Below, piece after piece: positions 1 to 12,786 of a stretch of DNA of 64,000 nt (its first letter is position 1; every line of letters starts with the position of its first letter). This DNA is from Eunapius fragilis. Its lineage: Eukaryota; Porifera; Demospongiae; Spongillida; Spongillidae. The translations under genes were made by a program, and so were the position numbers. The notes beneath the pieces are model-generated. The model saw only the letters and a program-made list of their open reading frames with translations. It searched no databases and was not told the DNA's origin. The stretch lies in the NCBI GenBank assembly GCA_963681505.1, contig OY811987.1:5719014-5783013 (forward strand), read 5' to 3'.

Positions 1-115
1 AACACTGACTGCACGACTGGGCTGCTTCCTTGAACCACCTTGGCTAAGGAAGCAGACGTCTTTCCTTTACATTGCTGCCAATCTTCTTGGCTAACCTATT
101 GACAGCACCAACCTC

Positions 116-205
116 CTGTCCTCCCAATATCCCTGCCCCCTTCTCTCCCAATACCCCCTGCCCCCTTCTCTCCCAATACTCCCTGCCCCCTTCCCTCCCA
201 ATACA
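116..205. repeat. C-rich tandem repeat, about 29-bp unit, 3 copies
   Basis: The phrase CTCCCAATAC...CCTGCCCCCTTC recurs three times with small changes. The surrounding 1-376 stretch shows no exon I can support on either strand. It would be intron or 3' flank of the minus-strand BTB gene. Confidence 0.7.
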
Positions 206-376
206 ATTATAACCTAAATGTATTATCTAATCAACACTAAAAATAATTGTCTGTGTAAATAACCTCATTCCAAATCCAAATTTAACCAGCACCTAAGATG
301 ACCTCTAACACACACCCTCCCTTTCTCATCACCCTCCCACCTTTCTCCATTTCCCCCAACTTCTCCCCTCCCTCAC

Positions 377-1711
377 CTCCACAGACATGGACGCCATCCT
401 GGGCGCCATGTTGCTGTACATGCCCCTCCCCTCCACCATCAACCTCCTCCTCAGGGTGGGCCCGTTGGCGGACACGTGCGACTGCAGCGCCTCGATCATC
501 TGATGGAGGCAGTCCTCGTCGTCCTTGATGACAGGTTCGTTGTCCACTATGTGCATCAGGTAGTCCCTGTTCATGTGGTGGAGCCGCACGCTTCTCAGCA
601 CAGTGGACGCCTGGGGCTTCCTCCTACGAATGTCATGGTGCACCCATCCCATGGCTGCCTCGTACACTTGCTCCTCGCAGAGGACGGCCACGTCTTCCAT
701 GCTGGTTATCCTGGCCACTATGGCGGGGAGGTCCAAGCTCAGGAACTCCTTGCCCCTCACGATGTCCAGGAAGTTGCTCTGTATGAACTTGAGGGACGCC
801 TCGATGAGCTCCGAGCACGCGTGCTCCTCGGCAAACAGCCACGTCTTGATGCAGTTGGACTTGTTCAGCTGGGTCTTGAAGAACTTGAAGCAGGCTCCCT
901 TCACGCCCCCAAACTGGAGGAGCTCAGCGGCAGAGAAGAGGGAATGGATGTTGTGGTCCATCAGCTTGATGCGAGACGTGTATGCGAAGTCGACCAGTGC
1001 CGTCAGCTGGTCCTCCCCAACTTCGTCTATGTATATCGGGTCCCCGTCGGGTTCCGCGAACTCTCCGATGAACATGGACTCGAAGTAAGAGCTGCAGGCT
1101 GCCAGTACCACCTTGTGTGCGCGTACCTCGACGTCGTTGGCGATCAGGGTGACGTCGCAGAGGTCTCCCCTTTCCCGCATCCTGTTCAGGTACTCGAAAA
1201 CCTGCCGCGGGTGTTCCCGCTCGATGTACTCCATCTCTCTGGCCGATGGTTTAGGGAAGACGACGGGGAGCGTCTTGATCGGCGAGGGGGAGAAGGCGTT
1301 AGGCGGGGTGGCATTACGGGACGAAGCGGTGCCTCTGGAACTCGCGCTCTCTTCGGACAGTTTCCGCTCTCTGCCAAGGTTCGACCGTGGCCTCTCAGCC
1401 ACCTCGACCGTATTTGCGGTGACAGTGTTTCGCCTTGTTTGCTTGTCGACCGAAGTAGGTGGTTGCGTAACGGAGAAGTGCCTCGTGAAATTGGTACCAG
1501 AACTCTGTGCTCCAATGTTCTCCGGCTTCCCCACAGGAGTGCTACGCGCATTGGGAATCGGTAGTGGTGGTAGCGGTTGCAGTGGGGCCACTCCGATTAC
1601 CGGAGCAGACTTTAGTTTCTGAAGAGCCCTTGGTTTCGGGGGGGGAAGGGGAGGTGGTTGGTCCAAAGAATGACCTAAGGATTGGTACGCAAGGCGATTA
1701 TTCGACGACAT
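377..1711 (-). CDS. BTB-BACK domain protein (kelch-like type), 5' coding exon
   Basis: One long exon, reading leftwards from the ATG at 1711, encodes about 445 residues. Residues 1-150 are proline/serine-rich and low complexity. Residues 170-275 form a BTB/POZ domain (GDLCDVTL, AHKVVLAACSSYFESMF, ALVDFAYTSRI). Residues 280-400 match the BACK domain (LLQFGGVKGACFKFF, FLSLDLPAIVARI, VYEAAMGWV). In kelch-like proteins the BTB domain binds CUL3 and the C-terminal kelch propeller binds the ubiquitination substrate. No kelch repeats are visible: coding appears to end at a donor (GGAG|GTGAGG, exon end at 377), so the propeller exons probably lie beyond the left edge. If the exon is read through, a stop follows at 329. 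The gene shares a 79-bp start-to-start gap with TIMM50. KLHL identity is inferred; a BTB-BACK-only protein remains possible. Confidence 0.8.
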
Positions 1712-1790
1712 CAGACGACAGTGATAATAATATGATTGTATTACTATTTATTAATTCCTCTTACGTTTAACCCTTTCACACAAGAAAAAA
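1712..1790. promoter_or_regulatory. putative bidirectional promoter, BTB gene / TIMM50
   Basis: Only 79 bp separate the two diverging start codons. The stretch is AT-rich. No TATA box or known factor motif stands out. The shared promoter role is inferred from geometry alone. Confidence 0.45.
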
Positions 1791-3447
1791 ATGTTAATAC
1801 TCACGAGTCGAATACTCCATTCGCTCCGTCGGCCGTTTCAGCAAGTCGCAACATATTATGTGAAGCCAAAGGAGTCGAAGGGGCCGTCCATGCAGGCGTG
1901 GTTAGCTCTAGTTGGCGTATCGACCGCCATTGCTGGAGGAGCAGTGTACCTCTTAGGTCGGTTATTGTACTTTTGTGCATGTTGTTTATTTTCGTTTTTT
2001 TTTTTTCAGGAAAGCCGGATGAAGCTATTGGTGGATTATATGTGAGTGACTGAAACAGAAAGTTATGTTGTTCCTTACTGACTACATTTTCATGTGTTAA
2101 GGTACCGGAGCAGTATGCGGATGGTAAGTACCAAGCAAGCACATTTCTCTTGTTGCTTTTGATGAAGCTAAGGCACACACGTGCGCAGTGAATGTCATTA
2201 AGGCATACTTGCTGAGAGCAAAGGATCAGTTGATGGAATACAAAAAGGTTTCGTCCTATACCCATCTATTAATTAATTTTTAATTTTTATTGTTATTATT
2301 TTACAGTCATTCACGGAACCCTCGAGCAAGTCGTTGCTCCCTGATCCCCTCCCCCCGCAATACCAGCGACCCTACACGCTCATTTTGGAGGTGAATGACG
2401 TCCTGATGCACAGGGAATACGAAGTAAGATATTTAACTGCAAAGCCACCTGTACACCCTCACTGGGCACTAAAAAATACTCTCAAAATACTCTCACCTCT
2501 AGAGAGATTACGGATGGAAATATCAGAAGAGGCCTGGTGTAGATGCCTTGTTGGTGAAACTGTTCGACCTTTATGAGATTGTTACATTCTCCTCAGAGAA
2601 TGCATTTGTAAGTGTGAAGTATACCCAACTTCCCTTAACCATCACAAAATATTTATGACACGCCTCATTTAGACTGGCCATCCCATTATCACGTCTTTGG
2701 ACCCTAATGGCCTCACCATGTATCACCTGTACAGAGACTCAACAAAGTACGTTGGTGGACACCACATTAAGGTAAATTTGTGCATATGCTGTTTGTACCT
2801 ATTACATAAGAGTCACGTTACCCACTGCAGGACCTCACACACATCAACAGACCACTTAACAGAGTCATCATCATTGATACAGACCCAAAGGCTGTGAAGA
2901 CCCACCAGGACAACAGCATTGTCCTGGAAAAGTGGACAGGGGACATCTACGATAAGACACTGTTTGACCTCATACCCCTTCTCCAAGGTCCCCACTTCAC
3001 CCCTTTCCCCCTCTCTTTATAATCCTTCTCTGATCTTCTGTAGCCATTGCTGTAAATGAAGTTGATGATGTCAGACCAGTTCTGAACCACTATAAGTCAC
3101 AGGGGAATGACATTATCCAAGTGTTCAAAGCTAATCAAGCCAAGTTGCAGGAGGAGGAGTCGAGGAGAAGAGAGGAGCAAAAGCGTTTGATGGAGAGCTC
3201 ACACAAGATTGGTGGCACCATCATACCTTTCTCATTGGGGTCTTTCTTCCTCAGAAAACAAGCACCTGAAGTTCCAAGGGTTAGGGGGGCGAATATTGTG
3301 TGCATGACAGTTCAGGTTTTTCTTCTTCCTCTTCTCTGCCGGTAGGATCATCCCATCACCAAAGACGATGTTCAGCAAGGAACAGGGGAACAGAAAAGCC
3401 AAGAAGAGAGTGGGTGGTCTATTGGAAGGTGGCTAGGCTGGAAATGA
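1791..3447 (+). CDS. TIMM50: mitochondrial import inner membrane translocase subunit TIM50
   Basis: TIM50 is the receptor of the TIM23 complex; it guides presequence proteins from the TOM complex into the inner-membrane channel. Ten exons join in phase: 1791-1956, 2010-2041, 2102-2123, 2189-2247, 2307-2423, 2503-2607, 2673-2771, 2831-2987, 3044-3279, 3346-3447, giving 364 residues (human about 353). A short basic N-terminus fits a presequence. A membrane segment spans residues 33-55 (LALVGVSTAIAGGAVYLLG). Then come IKAYLLRAKDQL and the FCP1-like domain (RPYTLILEVNDVLMH, DYGWKYQKRPGVD, LDPNGLTMYHLYRD). The phosphatase DxDx(T/V) motif is replaced by EVND, as expected for a non-catalytic TIM50. 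The C-terminus is charged coiled coil. The small 22- and 32-nt exons were placed by phase and family match. Confidence 0.93.
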
Positions 3448-3669
3448 CACACTAAAATGTTCCCCCTCCCCACCCCGCCACCTTTTTGTGCTATGTCTCT
3501 TGTTTCAACACAATGTGCTATGTGCTAAACATATAAAAGAATTCTAAGTGAATGGAAGTTCGCTCATTGTCACAGACACACACCACACGAACACACCACA
3601 CCAACAAGTCAACAAGACGTGGTCAAAAAAAAGCCTGTGAGTGCAATGTTTTTTTCTTGAAAGAATGTC

Positions 3670-6297
<2,628 letters not shown>

Positions 6298-6435
6298 CTT
6301 GAATGGAACCGTTAAAAATGGCTACCTCCTGCTTTTTAAAGTAATGCGTAGGAGGTGACGCGCAATATTGGATTGGTCCGTTACCAAAAGGAGGCGGAGC
6401 GATATACGCACTATTAGAATACAGGCAGGGCTCGA
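6298..6435. promoter_or_regulatory. putative bidirectional promoter, YY1 / NUDT14
   Basis: 138 bp between diverging start codons. ATTGGATTGG at 6367-6376 contains two abutting inverted CCAAT boxes, the NF-Y type element common in bidirectional promoters. AATGGCTACC at 6316-6325 is a weaker GCCAT-like site. The promoter role is inferred. Confidence 0.5.
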
Positions 6436-7307
6436 ATGGAGAAAATCGAAGATGTCTCGATTGAAGCGTGCGTTTCTTCGAAGTTCGTCCAACCGTATAG
6501 AGTGAAGTATCGGCAGGTACAGGTGCCGCACATTGCTAACTATTAGGAGTAACGTATTTTTGTGCACACGCAGAACGGAAGAATAAAACTATGGGATTGT
6601 GTCAAGTCGCACGACAGGTGATTGGATGCGTGCCAAGTTTGTATCCACTTATCAACCCTAATCATGTAATAATAGTGTGGCCATCCTCATCTACAATAAA
6701 ACGAGAAAGGCGATTGTTCTAGTTCGCCAATTCAGACCTGGTAAACAACACACGCCTGAGTATGTAACGCGATTGTATCTGGTTTTCTTTGCAAGCTGTC
6801 TACATGATGAACCACAAGGCTCTGTTGCAAAGGTCCGACATCTTCACGACCCCCCTCAGCGAGAAGCCGTGTACGGAGGACCATCAGACACCAGCACACG
6901 GCGAACCAGCGGCAGTGGGAGCGTTGGGACCAGGGGCTCAGGGTTGCACGTACGAGATGTGTGCTGGGATTCTGGACAAGGCGGCTTCGATAGAACAAAT
7001 AGCGAAGGAAGAAGTCCTTGAAGAGACTGGCTACAACGTCCCACTGGAGAGTATCCAGCCGATCACCTCCGTACACTCAAGTGTTGGGATTGCTGGATCA
7101 CAAATGCACGTGTTCTATGTTGAGGTCACGGATGACATGCTTCACAACCAAGGAGGTGGCAATGAGTGCGAAGGGGAGATGATTGAGGTTGTGTACGTCC
7201 CCGTGGAGAAGACAACAGACCTCCTGTTCGACGCCAGCAAGGCCAGGTCCACTGGACTATGCTTTGCCTTAATGTGGTTTGATCATTACAAGAAGCCCTA
7301 TCTATGA
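6436..7307 (+). CDS. NUDT14: Nudix UDP-sugar/ADP-sugar diphosphatase, NUDT14-like
   Basis: NUDT14-family enzymes hydrolyse UDP-glucose and ADP-ribose to sugar-1-phosphate plus a nucleoside monophosphate. Four exons: 6436-6516, 6574-6617, 6676-6740, 6796-7307, giving 233 residues (human 222). Family landmarks in order: the start MEKIEDVSIEAC, VAILIYNKTRKAIVLVRQFRP, CAGILDKAASIEQIAKEEVL then EETGY (the Nudix helix), and GIAGSQMHVFYVEVTD. The helix carries KEEVLEETG, with Lys where the classical Nudix box has Arg, as in NUDT14. The first ATG with family-like downstream sequence was taken as the start. Its 3' end faces VTI1 across 159 bp. Confidence 0.93.
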
Positions 7308-7466
7308 GCCCCACTACAGTGGAGTAGTACTGGGCTTCTATATTTAGAAGTCACATGTTTTTTTACAATGACATAATAATAATACTATTGCAATTTGCAT
7401 TTTTTATTGCACAGACTTTTGTGTTGAACATACATATGACAACTGTTGCAGTGTGATGATCCTTCT

Positions 7467-9180
7467 TTATGAAAAGAACTTCCAGTATATGAGTCCGATC
7501 AATAGAAGCACTTCAACAATAATGATGACTACAAGTATTAATCTGTTCTGAATAGTCCTAATTTATGGAAACAATAGATGTTTATTTTACAATTAAAATT
7601 CACTGGGGCTCACTTGCACACTATTCTCCGAAGTAAGGACTTTGTAGTGTCCAATTCATTGTCGATACCCTGCAGCTACAGGGTGCAGAGCAAGGATGTT
7701 ATGTGTCTACCATTGTTACATGGGAGACACCCCAAAATTGGGTGGGGATTATGACATGTGAATTTCATTCTCTGACCCCATTGTCAGGGCATTATTTGAC
7801 CACTTGTTAAAACGTGCACATGAATGCATGCATTTGACAGGTCATAAGTGGGCTGTTTCCCACCATTGCACACCTTGGATAAGGGAGCAGTTAAAGGAGC
7901 AAAGGACCTTTATGGTATAAATAGAAATTGTATGTAAAGGGACAAAGGTCCTTGTTAAAATGGGAATTGAAATGAGGATCAAATGACTTATGAGATTTGG
8001 AGCAAAAAAGTCAACATGGGAACATCGGTGTAGGAACCCTGGAGGAGGGAGGGGGGGGGGTCATGGCCCCCTTATCTTGGGCATTATGTATATAAAGTAC
8101 ACTGAATTTATACTGGACACACCCTCTGGGCCCTCCCCCCCAATAGCCTCAGATTAGTCACTGCACTCTTATATCTGGAGGAGGAGGGAGGGAGAAGGGG
8201 AGGAGATAAAGAAATTAAAGGGGTCACTTTTGTCATGCCTACGGTCCTGGGGAACCACATGTCAAATGTCTGTGGCAATTGTATTGGGTTTTAGGCAAAG
8301 GACGTTTGAGCGCAATATTCATTTTGTAAGTAAGAGGAGCATTGGACCTTTGTGGTATGACTCCTTTATAAAGGAATCCTTTAACCCCTTTGATATCCCC
8401 TTTCCTTTATCCAGGTGTGCAGTGGAGTTTCACGTAACAGTGACACACACATACATGCCCACCTTGCTCCTTGTTCTAAGCAGAGACTCCTTCTGTTCAC
8501 TCAAGTCCTCTATAATCTCTATCCCTATTTGGTCTGTAGGGAGAACAGCTATTGGTACAGGGACTGACAAATTCATGCACACGCCCTCACCAGTTTCTTC
8601 GGAAACTTGCTGAGCCCTCTTGAGGCTTTCTGAAGCTCTGCGTAACGTCTCTGTTTTCTGAAGCAGCTGGTCCTGCACTGGGAAAGCACCCGCCATTGCG
8701 GACTCGTTCCCAGTCTGGAAGAGCTCCTCTCTGACTTCTGAACCAGAATTCTGGAGGGTTAGTAATGGTGAACGTCGATGTACAACCTTGGGCCAATGGC
8801 GCTCTCACCAGCTGCCTCTTCAGAGACGCAATAGTTCTTTTGCATTGCGCGACTCTAGCGGAGGCGTCCTTCTGATATGCCAACGGTGCTTTCTTTACCT
8901 CGATCACCGCGCTGTTAACCTGACAAGGGAATCCTGTACTGTGACAGATGGTTTTTAATTACCATACGTACCAACTCTTCCGCCTCGTTCAACTTTCTTT
9001 CTAATGACTGGATTGACCGTCTTCTGTCATCTATATCACCTCAACATAGCGTGAAGCCTAATGTTAAGGAATATGGGTACCTCCGTTTTTTCTTGGAAGT
9101 TGGTAGCTCAGTTCATCCTGAATCGCCTGGACCAATGCGTTTACTTTTGCCTCGATATCTTCGAGTCTTTCTGACGACAT
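7467..9180 (-). CDS. VTI1: VTI1-family Qb-SNARE
   Basis: VTI1 proteins are tail-anchored SNAREs acting in Golgi, endosome and lysosome fusion. Seven short exons join in phase: 9180-9081, 9030-8972, 8919-8809, 8750-8591, 8533-8463, 7669-7614, 7557-7467, giving 215 residues (family 217-232). The N-terminus (MSSERLEDIEAKVNALVQAI) is predicted helical. The SNARE helix starts near residue 125: QLLQKTETLRRASESLKRA, then DQIGIEIIEDLSEQKESLL, then ELDTTKSLLRRI. A C-terminal membrane anchor NRLILVVIIIVEVLLLIGLI ends in WKFFS, closely matching VTI1B. Whether it corresponds to VTI1A or VTI1B is not settled. The 793-bp intron 7670-8462 shows poly-G and low-complexity tracts only. Confidence 0.92.
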
Positions 9181-10127
9181 GATACAGGTCCATACGATTG
9201 CATCATTCGTGCTATATTTAAACAATATAAACATGGTGTTCTGGGGCCGAGGAATATTGAATACACATAATTATATAACGACACTAAATCATATCTACCT
9301 AGGACACAAACTGTCATTATAACAATGATGATGACCTAGCCAACAAATTTATGCAAGAATACAAAAGTACAAGCGAATACACAAACGTTGACATTGCACT
9401 AATAGTCCTTCAGTTTTGTGAACAAATCATAGAGGCAAGTTGTAATGGACAAGGTACTAGCTTCGTCTCAGACCCAAATTAGCCTCGTTCCGTTCCGAGA
9501 CCCAACGTACCGGCTGCGGACAGATTACGTGCACTGAGGATATCAGGATGATGGGCACTTACACACGTTTGGTCTGGGGATGAGGCCATGGTTTACAAGA
9601 AGAATCTTTGCTTGATCAAACCACTATTGACTTCGCAACCATGTCGTTTGACTTTATATATAATGTTACATTATTCGTCCAGCCATACTCAGATCTAATA
9701 GCCTCTTGTTATTATATAGCTCCTATATTACAGGGCCCAATTCTAGATGCTCTCAGTACTGGTGGGGACAATTTCTTAGTTTTTCTTGTATTTTTTGCTA
9801 AACCTTATGTCATCCTAACTTATTTCTGTGCCTGCTTATGCCATCCTTTAACGTTTTGCAGATACAAATATATATTGATTAGCTTTTCCATGCATAGCTC
9901 ATGACATACAAATGTACATGTCTGTGTATAGCATTTGCAATCTGGACCCCTCCTCCTTCCTATTCTTAACTCTCTTCTCTTTCATCCCTCCACCCCCCAC
10001 CTTGCAGGAAAGAGCTCTTACTCCATTGGAGCAAGCTGGCTGCCTTCACTGTCATGTTCCAGACCCTGGCAGTTCAACAGTGAAGGCATAGGATATAGAG
10101 ATCAGGTACTAGTATGGATAGTAGTGA
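9181..10127. other. no gene I can support; possible small spliced reading frames
   Basis: On the minus strand an ATG at 9589 is followed after 27 nt by a good donor (GTAAGT at 9562), but no continuation of useful length is found before 9181. On the plus strand a strong acceptor near 10010 opens a 24-codon frame (KELLLHWSKLAAF...) without a matching upstream exon. Both stay unassigned. Confidence 0.5.
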
Positions 10128-10256
10128 TGGGGTACCATAGATAATATAGGCCTGGGCACCATAGATAATATAGGCCTGGGTACCATAGATAATATAGGCC
10201 TGGGTACCATAGATAATATAGGCCTGGGCACCATAGATAATATAGGCCTGGGTACC
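10128..10256. repeat. 27-bp tandem repeat, about 5 copies
   Basis: Unit GGTACCATAGATAATATAGG plus CCTGG(G) is repeated with C/T variation at one position. The unit contains the palindrome GGTACC in some copies. Confidence 0.85.
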
Positions 10257-10266
10257 AGAAGGTTAT

Positions 10267-10357
10267 CTTGTCCAGCACTCAACGTGCATGTAGTGACCAC
10301 ACCCACCGGTGAACACACCAAACTGGCTGTCTGCTCTCCCAAGCAACAGGTCATTGT
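10267..10357 (-). pseudogene. isolated exon with UBR-type RING sequence
   Basis: Downstream of the acceptor TTTTTGCAG, 91 nt read NDLLLGRADSQFGVFTGGCG, then HYMHVECWTR. The pattern FGxFTGxCGHxMHxxCW is that of the RING region of UBR1/UBR2 N-recognin ubiquitin ligases. The frame hits TAA directly after the exon. No GT donor is present; the boundary would be AAG|ATAACCTT, resembling a U12-type AT-AC donor with one mismatch. No flanking UBR exons are visible on either side, and a TTAA transposon sits just upstream. A relic or a shuffled exon is more likely than a working gene. Confidence 0.5.
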
Positions 10358-10369
10358 CTGCAAAAAGGA

Positions 10370-11016
10370 TTAACTGATTACCAGCCGTAAGCGTCTAAAG
10401 ACGCGCAATCATTACGTTACGTGGCAGCCGTAAGCGTCTAAAGACGCGCAGCCGGTTATGTTGGACAAAAGTAATTTTAAGTGAACAGGCAGTGTTGTTA
10501 TGACAAATTTGTCAAAATTAGAGGGTAATAAACAGATACAAGAGGCATCCAGGTACTTGCGCTCATAAACACTCGTATAGAAACTAAAAAATACCAGCCG
10601 TGCACTAATTGGAAGAATATGCATATTCGAACGAAGGTCTTTATTCACTCCATACAAAAGATTGCAACGGCATCTATACATTTCCAAGAAGGTTGAAGAA
10701 TTCTCTACCAGTTTTTCGTAGTTAGGTTGCTGACAAACGTAAGCTTCATTCGACAAAATCGGAACACTAGCGTACGCGCGCGTACGGTTTATAGAATGAA
10801 AAATCAATGTTTTGACGGCGGTCTTGCGGTGAAGCTATAGTCCATGGATGTAAAAAACAAAGTAACATACCTTCTCATACTAAACTTCATCCGTTTAAGC
10901 GCCGAACGAATGCTGACAGAGTTTTGAGTAACGTACATCACATTTAAAACTATAGCAAAATTAATATGGCCGGAAGTGGATTTACGTTATGAATAATTTA
11001 GCTGGTAATCAGTTAA
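10370..11016. mobile_element. non-autonomous TTAA-type DNA transposon (MITE)
   Basis: The element 10374-11012 (639 bp) is bounded by perfect 12-bp inverted repeats CTGATTACCAGC / GCTGGTAATCAG. It is flanked on both sides by TTAA (10370-10373 and 11013-11016), the target duplication of piggyBac/Kolobok-type elements. Inside, near the left end, CAGCCGTAAGCGTCTAAAGA followed by CGCGCA occurs twice in tandem, 10383-10461. No transposase is encoded. Confidence 0.8.
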
Positions 11017-11372
11017 GATGGTAGATACAAGTGACTGAATGAATATTCAGACCCACCAACCAACAGTTTGTCAGCATGGTTAACTTTGATATCATTTGGA
11101 ACCTTTCGTGTTAACTATGAATATAATTTGAGAAAGGAAACCAGGTCAAGTGGCCATCACTTTCTTGGTAGTGTAATTGGTACTCAAGAGTATTGCAGAA
11201 ACTTCATGAAACAGAAGGTTGAATATTGGACGCAATAGTTTTTTTTTTCATACGACAGCAACTTTAGTGGCTAATGCTTGTAACAAATAGGAAGGGTGCA
11301 AGAACCATATTATTATGATGTCATGAATGAACAAAACAAAGGGGCTGTTTTAAAAATAAATTCTAGAATGTT
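11017..11372. other. no feature seen
   Basis: AT-rich sequence without a plausible exon, inverted repeat or array. It lies between the TTAA element and the tandem repeat unit. Confidence 0.5.
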
Positions 11373-11592
11373 GGTGGATGGAATTATATGATGGCAAATG
11401 TGGTGTACATCACAGACCACACGAAATGGCTGAACTGATGCAACTTTTAGTTTTATGCTATTTAGTTGAGTGCATGCTCACATGACAATTAAAAGGTCAC
11501 CTCAATTTGATGGTTGTTGGAGGTTTATTTTTGACACAATTGGATGCATATGTTACAAAACCCATGTGTTAGGAAGCCACTTGACACTGTAA

Positions 11593-11650
11593 TACCCAAA
11601 TCCTTGAAGTAGTCTTTGGCATGCCAAAGACTACTTCAAGGATTTGGGTA
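11593..11650. repeat. 58-bp perfect palindrome (copy A)
   Basis: Starts TACCCAAATCCTTGAAG, centred on GGCATGCC, and ends with the exact reverse complement. The identical palindrome is at 13431-13488 in copy B. Confidence 0.95.
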
Positions 11651-11875
11651 ATTGGCAACATCTTCAAATTGTGGTGCCACTACTAGAACACTTTGAGTTG
11701 GTTCTGCAAAGTAACCATCAGCGGCAAAACAGCTACAGCATATAGAAAAACTTGTGGTTTCTCGCGTGCAATTCATTGCCAGGCAATGAATTCACTGTAG
11801 GATAGATTTCATGATTGCCCGAGGGGGGGGGGGGGCAAGGAATATTATTTCTTAAACACCCATCTTAAAAGGGTA

Positions 11876-11937
11876 CGTGGATGAGAAAGGGGCGTAGGGT
11901 GGTGTACCCACCACCCTACGCCCCTTTCTCATCCACG
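11876..11937. repeat. 29-bp-arm inverted repeat inside the TIR element
   Basis: Arms begin CGTGGATGAGAAAGGGGCG and are perfectly complementary around the 4-base loop TACC. Confidence 0.9.
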
Positions 11938-11992
11938 CGTAACCACAATTAGCACTGAAGAAACCACGTTACAATGAATACATAATGCCTTA

Positions 11993-12786
11993 TTACAACA
12001 TTAAGCATAGCCTGCCAAGAACTCGGCTCCAAAAAAGAGAGGGATTGTCAACAGATGCAGCAGCATCCTTCAACCTGGCGAGGTCTATCTTTAGCCTCTT
12101 CTCCTGCTCCTTTGCTGCATACTCTTTGCCCAGTACTCCTAGGTACTCCTCTTTGTGGATGGCATACTTTGCAACCTCCTCCTCTGTCAATGTTTGACCT
12201 GGGTGCACTGAATGCATGTGGTCTAGGTAGTGGTAGCTCCACAAATAGTGGCGTACAGTCCCTGCTGTGCTCAGGCATATTTGACATGGAACAGGTCTGT
12301 TGGTGCATGGGTTGGCAACTGAACCTTTTTCCACAGCTTGATATTATATTTAAGACGGGTGCAAGGACCACAAGCGGCATATCCATATGGTGCAAAGCGT
12401 TCACAGTCCAGAGCCCTCAGCCCAGATTGCTCAAAAGTGAAAGGAAGCTGCTGCTGCTGCAATCCGTGTGCTGCAAATGCCCAGTTTTGGACAAAGGGCA
12501 AAGGCACATCTGGCAAATACCCCCGACAGAACGGCTTAGGCAACCTCTGGTTCGGCTCCGCTACAGATTCCTCGCAAGCAACGGCAACCGATTCATTGCA
12601 AGCAACGGGTTCCTCAGCATTTGCAGCGCTCGTGCACAGGAGCCGCTGCCTCTTTTCTGCAGGTGGCTGCGATTGCTGCAGGTCCATCTCTGCGGTCTTC
12701 CGTTTGCATGAATCGGATTCATAATGCAGTTGTACGTTAACAATATGGTTGCTTTTTAAGCGCTTGCCACACCTATCACAATCCAT
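11993..12786 (-). pseudogene. Cys/His-rich protein gene carried by the TIR element, frame disrupted
   Basis: Reading from the ATG at 12786: MDCDRCGKRLKS...H...SDSCKRK is a Cys2-His-Cys cluster of zinc-finger type. A low-complexity linker follows, then YAACGPCTRLKYNIKLW. Coding potential then switches to the next frame within AAAAAGG near 12325: NPCTNRPVPCQIC, WSYHYLDHMHSVHPG and a charged helix to the stop at 11993. Together about 264 residues would be encoded. The second Cys/His cluster only makes sense in the shifted frame, so a one-base indel, a programmed shift or a sequence error separates the halves. I do not recognise the family. It is not an obvious transposase; it could be an accessory DNA-binding protein of the element or a captured gene. 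Confidence 0.6.

Noticed and set aside
1-376. Kelch repeats of the BTB protein
   Set aside because: The minus strand here shows no kelch-like sequence or acceptor; the propeller, if it exists, lies outside the window.
476-1564. 362-codon plus-strand frame opposite the BTB exon
   Set aside because: Antisense shadow of a GC-biased coding exon; no domain or splice context, whereas the minus frame has BTB and BACK domains.
9400-9589. Small gene on the minus strand starting MASSPDQTC, with a second frame ending TKLKDY interrupted by one TGA; considered as a selenoprotein
   Set aside because: The join between the pieces is not phase-consistent, no SECIS-type structure was identified, and no family match is known.
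10412-10807. 131-codon minus-strand frame inside the TTAA element
   Set aside because: No transposase motifs and AT-driven composition; the element looks non-autonomous.
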